DNA from: LMUY01 sp964244585 | GTDB taxonomy: Bacteria > Pseudomonadota > Alphaproteobacteria > Acetobacterales > Acetobacteraceae | Assembly (NCBI GenBank): GCA_964244585.1 | Contig: CAXTJM010000001.1 | Span: 496,001-560,000 of the forward strand | DNA length: 64,000 bases | Reading direction: 5' to 3' | In this document: positions 40,918 through 49,949 of the stretch, in pieces | How the letters are laid out: each line of letters begins with the position of its first letter | How positions within the stretch are numbered: the stretch's first letter is position 1 | Translations under genes and position numbers: made by a program | Notes under the pieces: generated by a model | Seen by the model: only the letters and a program-made list of their open reading frames with translations | What the model was told of the DNA's origin: nothing | Database searches by the model: none

Positions 40918-41833
40918 AGCGTTCGCTCCGCGGATCGAAGGCATGCTGCAGGCCGTCGCCCAGGAAGTTCACGGCGATGACCGTGACGAAGATCAGCAAT
41001 CCCGGGTAGATCGCCAGGGCTGGTGCGGTGGTCACCAATTCCTGCGCGTTGTTCAGCATGTTGCCCCAGGACGGCGTCGGCACCACGATCCCGAAGCCGA
41101 GGAAGCTCAGCACGCTCTCGAACAGGATGACGCGGCCCACGGTCAAGGTCACGGCCACGATCAGCGGCGTCGCCACGTTCGGCAAGATGTGGGCGCCCAT
41201 CACGTAGGCCGCGCCACCGCCGCTCGCCCGCGCCGAGCGGACGTAGTCGCGTTCGCGCAGCGCCAGCGTGGCCGCCCGGGTCAGTCGGGCGATGCTGGTC
41301 CAGTCCACCAGCGCGATGATGACCACCACCCGCCAGAACCCGGCCGCGCTGGAACGGGCGAACTCGGCGGAGAAGCCGAGCTTGGTGAGGTCCAGCGCGC
41401 CGAGCACGATCAGCAGGGGCAGCAACGGCAGGGCGATCATCCCATCGGTGAACCGCATCAGCACCGAGTCGGTGCGTCCGCCGAAATAGCCGGCGACCAC
41501 GCCCACCAGCAGCCCGATCAGGCTGCCCACACCCGTGGCCAGCAGGCCCACCAGCAACGAGACCTGGCCGCCCAGCATCAGGCGGACCAGCTCGTCCCGC
41601 CCGGCATCGTCCGTGCCGAGCGGATGCCGTGCCGAGGCTGGATCGTACTGGGACAGCAGGTCCGTCTCATACGGGTCGACCCCGAGCCAATGCGACACCG
41701 GCCTGGCGGCGAGCACGAACAGCACGAGCAAGGCCAGAATGACCAGGCTGGCCATGCCGGTGCGGTGGCGGCGGAACCTGCGCCACCGCAGCGTCCAGGG
41801 GGAAACGGCCCGGTCCGTCATGGCGGCGCTCAT
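40916..41833 (-). CDS. Peptide-type ABC transporter permease, DppC-like
   Basis: A 305-residue inner-membrane permease with about six membrane helices. The N-terminal WRRFRRHRTGMASLVILALL is the usual DppC/OppC start, HPLGTDDAGRDELVRLMLGG is the family signature, and the EAA loop reads RASGGGAAYVMGAHILPNVA, which contacts the ATPases. SVLSFLGFGIVVPTPSWGNML is typical near the end. It overlaps the DppB-like gene by 4 bases and is the last gene of this transport operon. Confidence 0.92.
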   Translation of the reverse strand: MSAAMTDRAVSPWTLRWRRFRRHRTGMASLVILALLVLFVLAARPVSHWLGVDPYETDLLSQYDPASARHPLGTDDAGRDELVRLMLGGQVSLLVGLLATGVGSLIGLLVGVVAGYFGGRTDSVLMRFTDGMIALPLLPLLIVLGALDLTKLGFSAEFARSSAAGFWRVVVIIALVDWTSIARLTRAATLALRERDYVRSARASGGGAAYVMGAHILPNVATPLIVAVTLTVGRVILFESVLSFLGFGIVVPTPSWGNMLNNAQELVTTAPALAIYPGLLIFVTVIAVNFLGDGLQHAFDPRSER

Positions 41834-42780
41834 AGGGTGATCCTCGGGTCGAGCCAGCCATAGGCGAGGTCGGCCGCCAGGTTGCTCAGCAGCGTCACCA
41901 GCGTGGCGAACAGCAGCCCGGTCAGCGCCAGGTTGAAGTCGTTGCCCAGGATGGCGTCGTAGATCATCTTGCCCATGCCGGGCTGGGCGAACATCGTCTC
42001 GGTGATCAGCGCGCCGCCGAACAGGCTGCCGAAGCTCAGCGCCATCACGGTGACGACCGGGATCATCGCGTTGCGCAGCGCGTGCACCATGACGATGCGC
42101 CCCTCACCGGCGCCCTTGGCGCGGGCGGTGCGGACATGGTCCATGCGCAGGGTCTCGATCATGGCGGCGCGGACGAAGCGGGTGAACTGCCCGGTGTTGG
42201 CCAGCGCGAGGGTGATCACCGGCATTACCAGGTGCCGCAGGTAGTCGCCAGCGCTGCCGTTGCCGACCGTGCTGATGCCGCTGGCGGGGAACCAGTGCAG
42301 TTGCACCGCGAAGACCAGGATCATCACCAGGGCGAGCCAGAACACCGGCACGGAGATGCCGGCGAATGCGAACAGGCTGACCACGTTGTCCACCACGCCG
42401 CCGGGCCGCAGCGCCGCCACGACGCCGAGGGCGAAAGCCAGCAGCACCGACAGCACGAAGGAGGCCAGCATCAGCTTGCAGGTTTGCAGCAGCGCCGGAC
42501 CCAGCACCTCCATCACCGGCTGGGAATGAGTGCGGGAGAAGCCGAAATCGCCCTGCACGGCCGCGACCAGCCAATGCCAGTAGCGGAGCAGGATCGGCTG
42601 ATCCAGCCCGTAGATCGCCCGCAGATGCGCCACCACCTCCGGCGTGGCACCCGGGTTGGAGGCGATCATCACGTCGATCGGGTCGCCCGGCATGAGGCCG
42701 ATCAGGCTGTAGATGACGAACGACATCACCAGCAGGACGACCAGCGCCTGACCAGTGCGGCGCAGGATGAAGCGGGTCAT
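41830..42780 (-). CDS. Peptide-type ABC transporter permease, DppB-like
   Basis: A 316-residue permease with a typical DppB N-terminus (TRFILRRTGQALVVLLVMSF) followed by LMPGDPIDVMIASNPGATPE and about six membrane helices. The EAA loop reads RTARAKGAGEGRIVMVHALR then NAMIPVVTV, and GALITETMFAQPGMGKMIYD is the usual late motif. The start at 42780 is 16 bases after the ATPase gene. It forms a heterodimer with the DppC-like subunit whose gene it overlaps. Confidence 0.92.
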   Translation of the reverse strand: MTRFILRRTGQALVVLLVMSFVIYSLIGLMPGDPIDVMIASNPGATPEVVAHLRAIYGLDQPILLRYWHWLVAAVQGDFGFSRTHSQPVMEVLGPALLQTCKLMLASFVLSVLLAFALGVVAALRPGGVVDNVVSLFAFAGISVPVFWLALVMILVFAVQLHWFPASGISTVGNGSAGDYLRHLVMPVITLALANTGQFTRFVRAAMIETLRMDHVRTARAKGAGEGRIVMVHALRNAMIPVVTVMALSFGSLFGGALITETMFAQPGMGKMIYDAILGNDFNLALTGLLFATLVTLLSNLAADLAYGWLDPRITL

Positions 42781-42796
42781 GGAGGCGCTGCCACGA

Positions 42797-43753
<957 letters not shown>

Positions 43754-43758
43754 CAAAG

Positions 43759-43857
43759 CCCTCTCCCTCCGGGAGAGGGTCGGGTGAGGGTTTTGCCCAC
43801 AGGGGACCTGCGTACGGGCAGGCCCTCACCCCGACTCTCTCCCAGAGGAAGAGGGAG
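43759..43857. repeat. REP-like palindromic element between two ABC ATPase genes
   Basis: Two nested hairpins. CCCTCTCCC and GGGAGAGGG (43759-43779) form a perfect 9-base stem with a 3-base loop. TCGGGTGAGGG (43780-43790) then pairs with CCCTCACCCCGA (43823-43834) with one bulge, followed by a degenerate CTCTCTCCC...GAGGGAG part. Related pieces occur at 25959, 55697 and 59351. Confidence 0.7.
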
Positions 43858-43877
43858 GACTGAGGCATCGCGCGCAC

Positions 43878-44840
43878 TCACTGCCGTGCCTTGAAGCAAG
43901 CGGCCCAATGCCCTGGGGCCAGCTCCTCCAACGGCGGCTCCGCCCGGCGGCAGCTTGCGTCGCTGCGCGGGCAGCGGTCGGCGAAGCGGCACCCGGCGAA
44001 GCTGGCGTCCAAATTCGGCACGCCGCCCGGGATCACGGGCAAGTCGGCGGCCCGGTGCGCCGGGTCGGGCAACGTCGCGATCAGGCCCAGCGTGTAGGGA
44101 TGCAGCGGTCCGGCGAACAGCGCCTCGGCGGGCGCACGCTCCACCACGCGGCCGGCATACATGACGATGATCTCGTGGGCGATCTCGCTGACCACCGCCA
44201 AATTATGGCTGATGAACTGGATCGCCATGCCGATCTCGTCCTGTAGGCCCAGCATGAGGTCGAGGATCTGCGCCTGGATCGTCACGTCCAGCGCCGTGGT
44301 CGGCTCGTCCGCGATCAGCAGCGCCGGGCGGCAGGCGAGCGCCATGGCGATCATCGCCCGCTGCCGCATGCCGCCCGAAAGCTGGTGCGGATACGCCGCC
44401 GCACGCTCCTTGGGGGAGGTGATGCCGACATCGGCCAGGCTGTCCACCGCGCGTGCGCCGGCCTGCTTCCACGACAGGCCCTGGTGCAGCACCATGACCT
44501 CGGCGATCTGCCGCCCCACCGTCATCACCGGGTTGAGCGCGGTCATCGGCTCCTGGAACACCATCGCCACGCGTTCGCCACGCAGCTTGCGCCAGACCGA
44601 GGCAGGTTGCCCGATCATCTCCCGCCCTTCCACCCGCACCGAGCCGCCGACCCGGCCGGGAGAGGGCACCAGGCCCATGACGGCCAGGGCGGTCATCGAT
44701 TTGCCGCACCCGCTCTCCCCCACCACGCCCAGCGTGCGCCCGGCGGGCACGGTGAAGCCGATGCCGGCGACCACCTGGCGCAGCTTGCCGGCCACCGGGA
44801 ATCCCACCGACAGGTCCTCCACCGCCAGCACGTCACTCAT
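43878..44840 (-). CDS. Peptide-type ABC transporter ATP-binding protein, DppD-like
   Basis: A 320-residue ATPase partner. Walker A is GESGCGKSMTALAVMG, the signature LSGGMRQRAMIAMAL, and Walker B LLIADEPTTALDVTIQAQIL. The C-terminal cysteine-bearing oligopeptide domain (GCRFADRCPRSD) may carry a small metal or Fe-S site as in DppD. Its start overlaps the stop of the first binding-protein gene by 8 bases, indicating coupled translation. With the DppF-like subunit it drives the permease pair. Confidence 0.93.
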   Translation of the reverse strand: MSDVLAVEDLSVGFPVAGKLRQVVAGIGFTVPAGRTLGVVGESGCGKSMTALAVMGLVPSPGRVGGSVRVEGREMIGQPASVWRKLRGERVAMVFQEPMTALNPVMTVGRQIAEVMVLHQGLSWKQAGARAVDSLADVGITSPKERAAAYPHQLSGGMRQRAMIAMALACRPALLIADEPTTALDVTIQAQILDLMLGLQDEIGMAIQFISHNLAVVSEIAHEIIVMYAGRVVERAPAEALFAGPLHPYTLGLIATLPDPAHRAADLPVIPGGVPNLDASFAGCRFADRCPRSDASCRRAEPPLEELAPGHWAACFKARQ

Positions 44841-46467
44841 GCCAGTGTTCGGCCTGCAACGAGGTGGGCTGGTTGTGCCCGGTGGGCACCACGCCCTTCA
44901 GCCAGGTCGGCCAGACATGGGCCTCCGAGCCGAAGAACAGCGGCAGCACCGGCAGTTGGTCGGCGTAGATGCGCTGCATGTCGGCCCAGAGCGGCAAACG
45001 CTTCGCCGGGTCCAACTCACGCTCCAGCGCATCGATGTCGGCATCCATCCGCTCGTCATGGAAGTCGGTGTAGTTGGTGCCGCCCCAATTGTTCGCGGCG
45101 GTCGGGATCTGCCCGCTGGACAAGGTCTGCCGCGGTGAGCTTTCCACCGAACTCAGCCAGCCGAACATCACCATCCCGGTGAAGCTGCGGTGCTTCAGCG
45201 TTTCGCCGAACAGTGTCCGCGGGGGCTCGTTCCTGATGATCGCCTCCACGCCGATGCTCCGCCACTGGCTCTGCATCACCTGCTGGAGCAACTCCCGGGC
45301 CCGCACCCCCGTGCTGGTGCTGAAGGTGAGGCTCAGACGGGTCCCGGCGGCATTGCGGTCGATGCCGTCGGCGCCGGGCGTCCAGCCGGCCTCCGCCAGC
45401 AGCGCACGGGCTTGCGCCGGGTCATACGGGTAATGCGCGATCCCGGCGGTGTATTGCGGCTCCTGCGGATTGACGAAGCTGTCGGCGACGGGAACGCGGC
45501 CGCCCATAAGCTTGTCCACCATGCTCTGCCGGTCCAGCGCCAGCAGCAGGGCGCGCCGCACGCGCATGTCGGCCAGGATCGGATTGTCCAGTTGTAGGTC
45601 GACATGGGTGTAGGCCAGGTTCGGCTTGTAGGCGTAGGCGAACCGGGTGGGATAGTGGGTTTGCATCACCAGCACCTGGTCCAGCGTCAATCCACCGCCG
45701 TCGCCGGGCACCATGTCCACATCGCCGGACAGCAGGTTGGCCTGCAGGGCGGCCGTGTTGCCGATCGTCTTGACCACGATGCGATCGAAATAGGGCCGGT
45801 CCCCGCTCCATTGCGGGTTGCGCTCCAGCACGACCTGGCTGCCCTGGTCGATCGCGGCGATGCGGAACGGACCATTGTACAGCCCGGGGTTGGTCGGCTC
45901 GCGGTTGTAGAGGCTGTGCTGCATGTAGTCGCCCGGGCTGTGCGCGGCCTCGAACACCGGCTGCTCCAGATGAGCTGGCAGCAATTCCGCGAGTTGGTCG
46001 AACTGGTAGTTCGGCTCGCTCAGGTGCATCACCGCCGTCTGCGGGTCCAGCACGTCCACCTGGCTGACACGCGCCCAGGTCTGCGTGTTGGCGAAGCCGC
46101 TATTCGGATCGCGTCCGACGCGGGCGGTGAATGCCAGATCCTCCGCCCCCAGCGGGGCGCCGTCGCCCCAGGTGAGACCAGGACGGAAATGCCAGGTCAC
46201 CGCCATGCCGGCGCCCTCCATCACCACGCCGCCATTGGCGACGCTGGGGATCTCCGTGCACAGCAGGCAATACAGATGACGGTCCGGATCGAACGCCACG
46301 ACCGGGTGATCCGCGAACCCCAACAGGTAGAACTTGATCGCGTCCGGATCAATCGACGGATGCAGCGTCGATGGAAAGGAGGGCACACCGATCATCAGCG
46401 TCGTATGCGGCTGCGCCGTGGCCACACTGCACCCCAGCGCCAGCCACAGCGCCAGCGCGCGGATCAA
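44833..46467 (-). CDS. ABC transporter substrate-binding protein, family 5 (first of a tandem pair)
   Basis: A 544-residue periplasmic binding protein. The signal peptide is MIRALALWLALGCSVATA, from a TTG start at 46467 that overlaps the stop of the upstream paralogue as TTGA. Family 5 features include FRPGLTWGDGAPLGAEDLAF and NPQWSGDRPYFDRIVV. It shares with its neighbour a CLLCT motif (cysteines near 67 and 70) and the block GWTPGADGIDRNAAGTRL. The two are clearly duplicated. Binding of a peptide-like or other amphipathic ligand is likely, but the identity is unknown. Confidence 0.9.
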   Translation of the reverse strand: MIRALALWLALGCSVATAQPHTTLMIGVPSFPSTLHPSIDPDAIKFYLLGFADHPVVAFDPDRHLYCLLCTEIPSVANGGVVMEGAGMAVTWHFRPGLTWGDGAPLGAEDLAFTARVGRDPNSGFANTQTWARVSQVDVLDPQTAVMHLSEPNYQFDQLAELLPAHLEQPVFEAAHSPGDYMQHSLYNREPTNPGLYNGPFRIAAIDQGSQVVLERNPQWSGDRPYFDRIVVKTIGNTAALQANLLSGDVDMVPGDGGGLTLDQVLVMQTHYPTRFAYAYKPNLAYTHVDLQLDNPILADMRVRRALLLALDRQSMVDKLMGGRVPVADSFVNPQEPQYTAGIAHYPYDPAQARALLAEAGWTPGADGIDRNAAGTRLSLTFSTSTGVRARELLQQVMQSQWRSIGVEAIIRNEPPRTLFGETLKHRSFTGMVMFGWLSSVESSPRQTLSSGQIPTAANNWGGTNYTDFHDERMDADIDALERELDPAKRLPLWADMQRIYADQLPVLPLFFGSEAHVWPTWLKGVVPTGHNQPTSLQAEHWHE

Positions 46468-48122
46468 GCCGGATGCCAGTTCTCGGCCCAGTAGGAACTT
46501 ACGTCGCCCTGCCCCGTCGGCTCGTAGCCGCGCAGCCAAATGGGGGTGACGTGCGGCTCCGCCCTGAAGAACAGCGGCAGCACGGGAACCTGGTCGGCGT
46601 AGATCGCCTGCATGTCGGCCCAGATCGCCTTCTGCTTCGCCGGGTCCAGTTCGCCTTCGGCTGCCTTGATGTCCGCGTCCATCTTCGGATCGCTGAAGCC
46701 GGGGTAGTTGGCACCGCCGTAATTATTGGCCTGACCCGGGATCTGCGTGCTGTCCAAAGTGCGGAACGGCGTCTCCGTGACGTTGCTGCTCCAGCCATAC
46801 ATCTCCATGCCCGTGTAGCTGCGGTGCTTCAACGTGTCGCCGAACAGCGTGCGCGCCGGCTCGTTCTTCAGCGTCACCTCGATGCAGGCGTTCTTCCAGT
46901 TGGACTGCAGCACCTGTTCCTGCAACTCGCGCAGGCGGTTGCCGGCCGTGGTCCCCAATTCGAAGGCCAGCCGATCCCCGGCGGCATTGCGGCAGATGCC
47001 GTCGGCGCCGGGCGTCCATCCGGCCTCCTTCAGCAACGCCTTGGCCCCGGCGGTGTCGAACTTCACGATGGGGATGGCGGCGTCGTAGTTCGGGCTCAGC
47101 GGGTTGACCCAGGTGGCCGCCACCGGCTGCTTGCCCTGGAACAGCCGGTCCACCATGGTCTGCCGGTCCATCGCCATCACCAGCGCCCGGCGCACCCGCA
47201 CGTCGGCGAGCAACGGGTTCTCCTTTTTCAGGTCGATGTGCTCGTAGGTCAGGCTCGGCTTGAACTCGTAGTGGAACTGGTCCGGGTGGGCTTTCTGCAA
47301 GGACAGCGCCTGGTCGATGGTCAGCCCGACGCTCTCGCCGGCCACCATGTCGACGTCGCCGGACAGCAGATTGGCCTGCAACGCCGCCGTGTTCTCGATG
47401 TGGCGCAGCACGATGCGCTTGAAGCCGGGCTTCTCCCCGGTCCAATGCGGGTTCGGCTCCAGCACGATCTGGTTGCCGCTGTCGTAGCCGGTGATCATGT
47501 AGGGGCCGTCGTATAGCCCGGGATTCACCGGCGCGCGGTTGTAGTTGGTGCCGTTGATGTAGGCGCCGGGCGAGCCGTCCTTGGCGACCACCGCGCCCTC
47601 GACATGCTCGGGGAGGATCTGGTCCCATTGGTTGTAGTCGGCGCGGACCCGGTCGAGGTGCAGCACCGCCGTCTGGTCGTCCACCACGTCGATGCTCTTG
47701 GCGCGGTTCCAGGGGTTGTTGTTGGAGAAGCCGCTGGCCGGATCGCTGCCGAGCTTCCAGGTGAAGGCGATGTCCTTGGCCGTCACCGGTTGGCCGTCCC
47801 CCCATTGCAGGCCGGGCTTCAGCTTGATGGTGACCGCCATGCCCTTGGTGCCGTCCAGCCGGTCCTCGATCTTGGCCAGGCCGTTATCCAGCGTGGGCAA
47901 CTGGGTGCACAGCAGGCAGGAATTGTGCCAGTCCTTGTCGAAGGCGGTGATCTGCCGGATCACGAACCCCATGGCATAGCCGCGCACCACCTCCGGATCG
48001 ATGTTCGGCTGGAGCGAGGACGGGAATTGCGCGATCCCGATCGTCAGCGTGTCGTGCCTGGGTTGCGCGTGGGCCAAGCCGGTCGTGGCCAGCAGCAGGG
48101 CAAATGCGCCGCGAAATCTCAT
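46464..48122 (-). CDS. ABC transporter substrate-binding protein, family 5 (second of a tandem pair)
   Basis: A 552-residue paralogue of the preceding protein, placed upstream in the operon. The signal peptide is MRFRGAFALLLATTGLAHA, cleaved before QPRHDTL. It shares DTLTIGIAQFPSSLQPNIDP, the CLLCT motif (cysteines near 69 and 72), NPHWTGEKPGFKRIV, GWTPGADGICRNAAGDRLAF and TLFGDTLKHRSYTGMEMYGW. Its TGA overlaps the TTG start of the next binding-protein gene. It starts 4 bases after the GNAT gene. Confidence 0.92.
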   Translation of the reverse strand: MRFRGAFALLLATTGLAHAQPRHDTLTIGIAQFPSSLQPNIDPEVVRGYAMGFVIRQITAFDKDWHNSCLLCTQLPTLDNGLAKIEDRLDGTKGMAVTIKLKPGLQWGDGQPVTAKDIAFTWKLGSDPASGFSNNNPWNRAKSIDVVDDQTAVLHLDRVRADYNQWDQILPEHVEGAVVAKDGSPGAYINGTNYNRAPVNPGLYDGPYMITGYDSGNQIVLEPNPHWTGEKPGFKRIVLRHIENTAALQANLLSGDVDMVAGESVGLTIDQALSLQKAHPDQFHYEFKPSLTYEHIDLKKENPLLADVRVRRALVMAMDRQTMVDRLFQGKQPVAATWVNPLSPNYDAAIPIVKFDTAGAKALLKEAGWTPGADGICRNAAGDRLAFELGTTAGNRLRELQEQVLQSNWKNACIEVTLKNEPARTLFGDTLKHRSYTGMEMYGWSSNVTETPFRTLDSTQIPGQANNYGGANYPGFSDPKMDADIKAAEGELDPAKQKAIWADMQAIYADQVPVLPLFFRAEPHVTPIWLRGYEPTGQGDVSSYWAENWHPA

Positions 48123-48126
48123 CGTG

Positions 48127-48741
48127 TCACCGTGGTTGCATCGGCCGGATCAAAGCGACGCGGTGGTGCGGCGTCAATGCGGGCTGCGAGGGTGACGGGT
48201 TGCGTCCTTGTCGCCACCACTGCCTCGACAAACGGTACAGGACGTGGCGACGCAGAAGGCTTCCTTCAGGATGGCCATGGTAATCGAACTCGAGCGAGCG
48301 TGTCATACCCACCCGCTCCATAACCCGCATGGATGCCGTGTTGCCGAGGGCCGTCATGGCGACGATCTCTCGCAGCCCACCGCGGTCAAAGCCGTCCCTG
48401 ATAGCCGCGCGCGCGGCCTCCGCAGCGTAGCCCTTCCCCCAATGCTGCCGGCCGAGACGCCAAGCGACTTCCACTGCCGGCGTAAATGCTGCTTCAAACC
48501 TGACGCGTGTTAGACCGACAGCACCGATGAAAGCGGATACGCCCGGCGCCTCGACAGCCCACTTGCAGTAGCCGACTTCGGCAAAGTGCTTTTCTGCACG
48601 GGCGACGTAGGCGTCGCTCTCCTCCCTGGTGAGGGCGCCAGTCAGGAAGCGCATCACGACGGGATCGGCGTTTTGGGCTGCGAACAGGGATAAGTCGCTC
48701 TCCCGCCAGGGCCGTAGGATTAGGCGGGTAGTTCGGATCAT
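48127..48741 (-). CDS. GNAT acetyltransferase, RimJ/RimL type
   Basis: A 204-residue acetyltransferase. TTRLILRPWRESDL is the classic RimJ/RimL N-terminus. VEVAWRLGRQHWGKGYAAEA carries the acetyl-CoA loop. ALGNTASMRVMERVGM is motif B. The last 30 residues (after LYRLSRQWW) look unconserved. It is the first gene of the minus-strand transport operon, only 4 bases before the second binding protein, and diverges from the CMD operon across 130 bases. The acceptor is unknown. Confidence 0.85.
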   Translation of the reverse strand: MIRTTRLILRPWRESDLSLFAAQNADPVVMRFLTGALTREESDAYVARAEKHFAEVGYCKWAVEAPGVSAFIGAVGLTRVRFEAAFTPAVEVAWRLGRQHWGKGYAAEAARAAIRDGFDRGGLREIVAMTALGNTASMRVMERVGMTRSLEFDYHGHPEGSLLRRHVLYRLSRQWWRQGRNPSPSQPALTPHHRVALIRPMQPR

Positions 48742-48871
48742 CCGGACGGCTCCATCTCACCAGCAACAGGTATAGCAACTCGCCCAAGTGTCTGCTGTGT
48801 GTCGGAAGCGGTTTCTCGCAGACAAACTATGCAGCCCTTGCCCCCGCCGACCGGCTGGCGTGGAATGTGGC

Positions 48872-49297
48872 ATGACAGACCTCCTCGACAACCTGCTCGG
48901 ACCTCGCGTTGCTGCCCTACGGGCTGCCCGGCCGGATTTCGTGCGCTACACCCAGGGCAGCTACGACGCCATGGTGGCCCCGGAACACCCGGAGGGGCTG
49001 ACCGCGTCGGAGCGCGCGCAGGCCGCCTGCCGGACCGCCGAACTCTGCGGCCACACCGCCCTGGCCGCGCAGTACCGCAGCCTGCCCAGTGCGCCCGGTC
49101 CACGCGACGCGGCCATCCTCCGGCACGCGGCGCTGCTGGCGACTAACCCAGGCCAGGCCACCCGCGCCGACATCGCGGCGCTGACCGCGGCCGGGCTCTC
49201 GCCGATGGAGGTCGTTACCCTGTCGCAGGTCGTTGCCTTCGTCGCCTACCAGGTCCGCGTCGCCGCGGGCCTGGCCTTGCTGGCGCAGCCGGCATGA
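48872..49297 (+). CDS. CMD-domain protein resembling the Avi_7170 family, no catalytic cysteine pair
   Basis: A 141-residue all-helical protein of the carboxymuconolactone-decarboxylase/AhpD superfamily. It resembles what I recall as the Avi_7170 group, which always accompanies an AhpD-like partner. FVRYTQGSYDAMVAPEHPEG, GLTASERAQAACRTAELCGH and ADIAALTAAGLSPMEVVTLS are visible. There is no Cys-X2-Cys-X3-His, so it is probably a non-catalytic or structural partner. The start ATG is at 48872; it overlaps the AhpD gene by 4 bases (ATGA). It is the first gene of a plus-strand operon. Confidence 0.75.
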   Translation: MTDLLDNLLGPRVAALRAARPDFVRYTQGSYDAMVAPEHPEGLTASERAQAACRTAELCGHTALAAQYRSLPSAPGPRDAAILRHAALLATNPGQATRADIAALTAAGLSPMEVVTLSQVVAFVAYQVRVAAGLALLAQPA

Positions 49298-49875
49298 GCC
49301 GGTTCACCCTGAACCCTGTCGAATGGGCCGCCTGGCTGCCCACCGTGGACCCGGCCACCGCCACGCCGGCGCAACTCGCCGCCCTGGACAAGAGCCCGCC
49401 GCAGGCCCGCACCTCGCCCTATTTCCTCACCCTGGCGCACGACGTCGCAGCGCTGGACCAGCGCTCGCCGCTGTTCAATGCCGTGATGTATGCCCCGCGC
49501 GGCTTGCGCCGGGCGGACCGGGAGCTGGCGACGGTCGTGGTGTCCATCATCAATGGCTGCGTCTACTGCGCCAGCGTGCACGCCCGCCGCTTCGCCGAGC
49601 TGACCAAGCAGCCGGAGGTGATCCAGCGCCTGTACGACGACGGGCTAAACACGCCGCTGGAGCCGCGTCTGCGCGCCATCGTGGATTTCGCCGCCAAGCT
49701 GACCCGCGCGCCGGACGCCATGCTGCCCGCGGACCTGGCGCCGTTGCGCGCCGTCGGGCTGGACGACTCCGACATCCACGACCTGATCCACGCCACCGCC
49801 ATGTTCGCCAATGCGAACCGTCTGATGCAGACGCTGGGCGAGCCGGTGCCGCCGGAGACGCAGCCATCGGCGTGA
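49294..49875 (+). CDS. Alkylhydroperoxidase (AhpD) domain protein resembling the Avi_7169 family
   Basis: A 193-residue AhpD-like protein. Glu77, Cys89, Cys92 and His96 (in RELATVVVSIINGCVYCASVH) have exactly the spacing of the Glu-Cys-Cys-His proton relay known for mycobacterial AhpD (118-130-133-137). This suggests a thiol-dependent peroxidase or other Cys-Cys redox activity. It overlaps the CMD gene upstream by 4 bases. The Liv-type transporter genes start 74 bases downstream. Confidence 0.87.
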   Translation: MSRFTLNPVEWAAWLPTVDPATATPAQLAALDKSPPQARTSPYFLTLAHDVAALDQRSPLFNAVMYAPRGLRRADRELATVVVSIINGCVYCASVHARRFAELTKQPEVIQRLYDDGLNTPLEPRLRAIVDFAAKLTRAPDAMLPADLAPLRAVGLDDSDIHDLIHATAMFANANRLMQTLGEPVPPETQPSA

Positions 49876-49949
49876 CCAAACAGCCATTGTGCGGGCGTCG
49901 CCGCCTGCCGTAGCGTCCACCGCACCGCAGCAACCCGGGGATACCGGCC

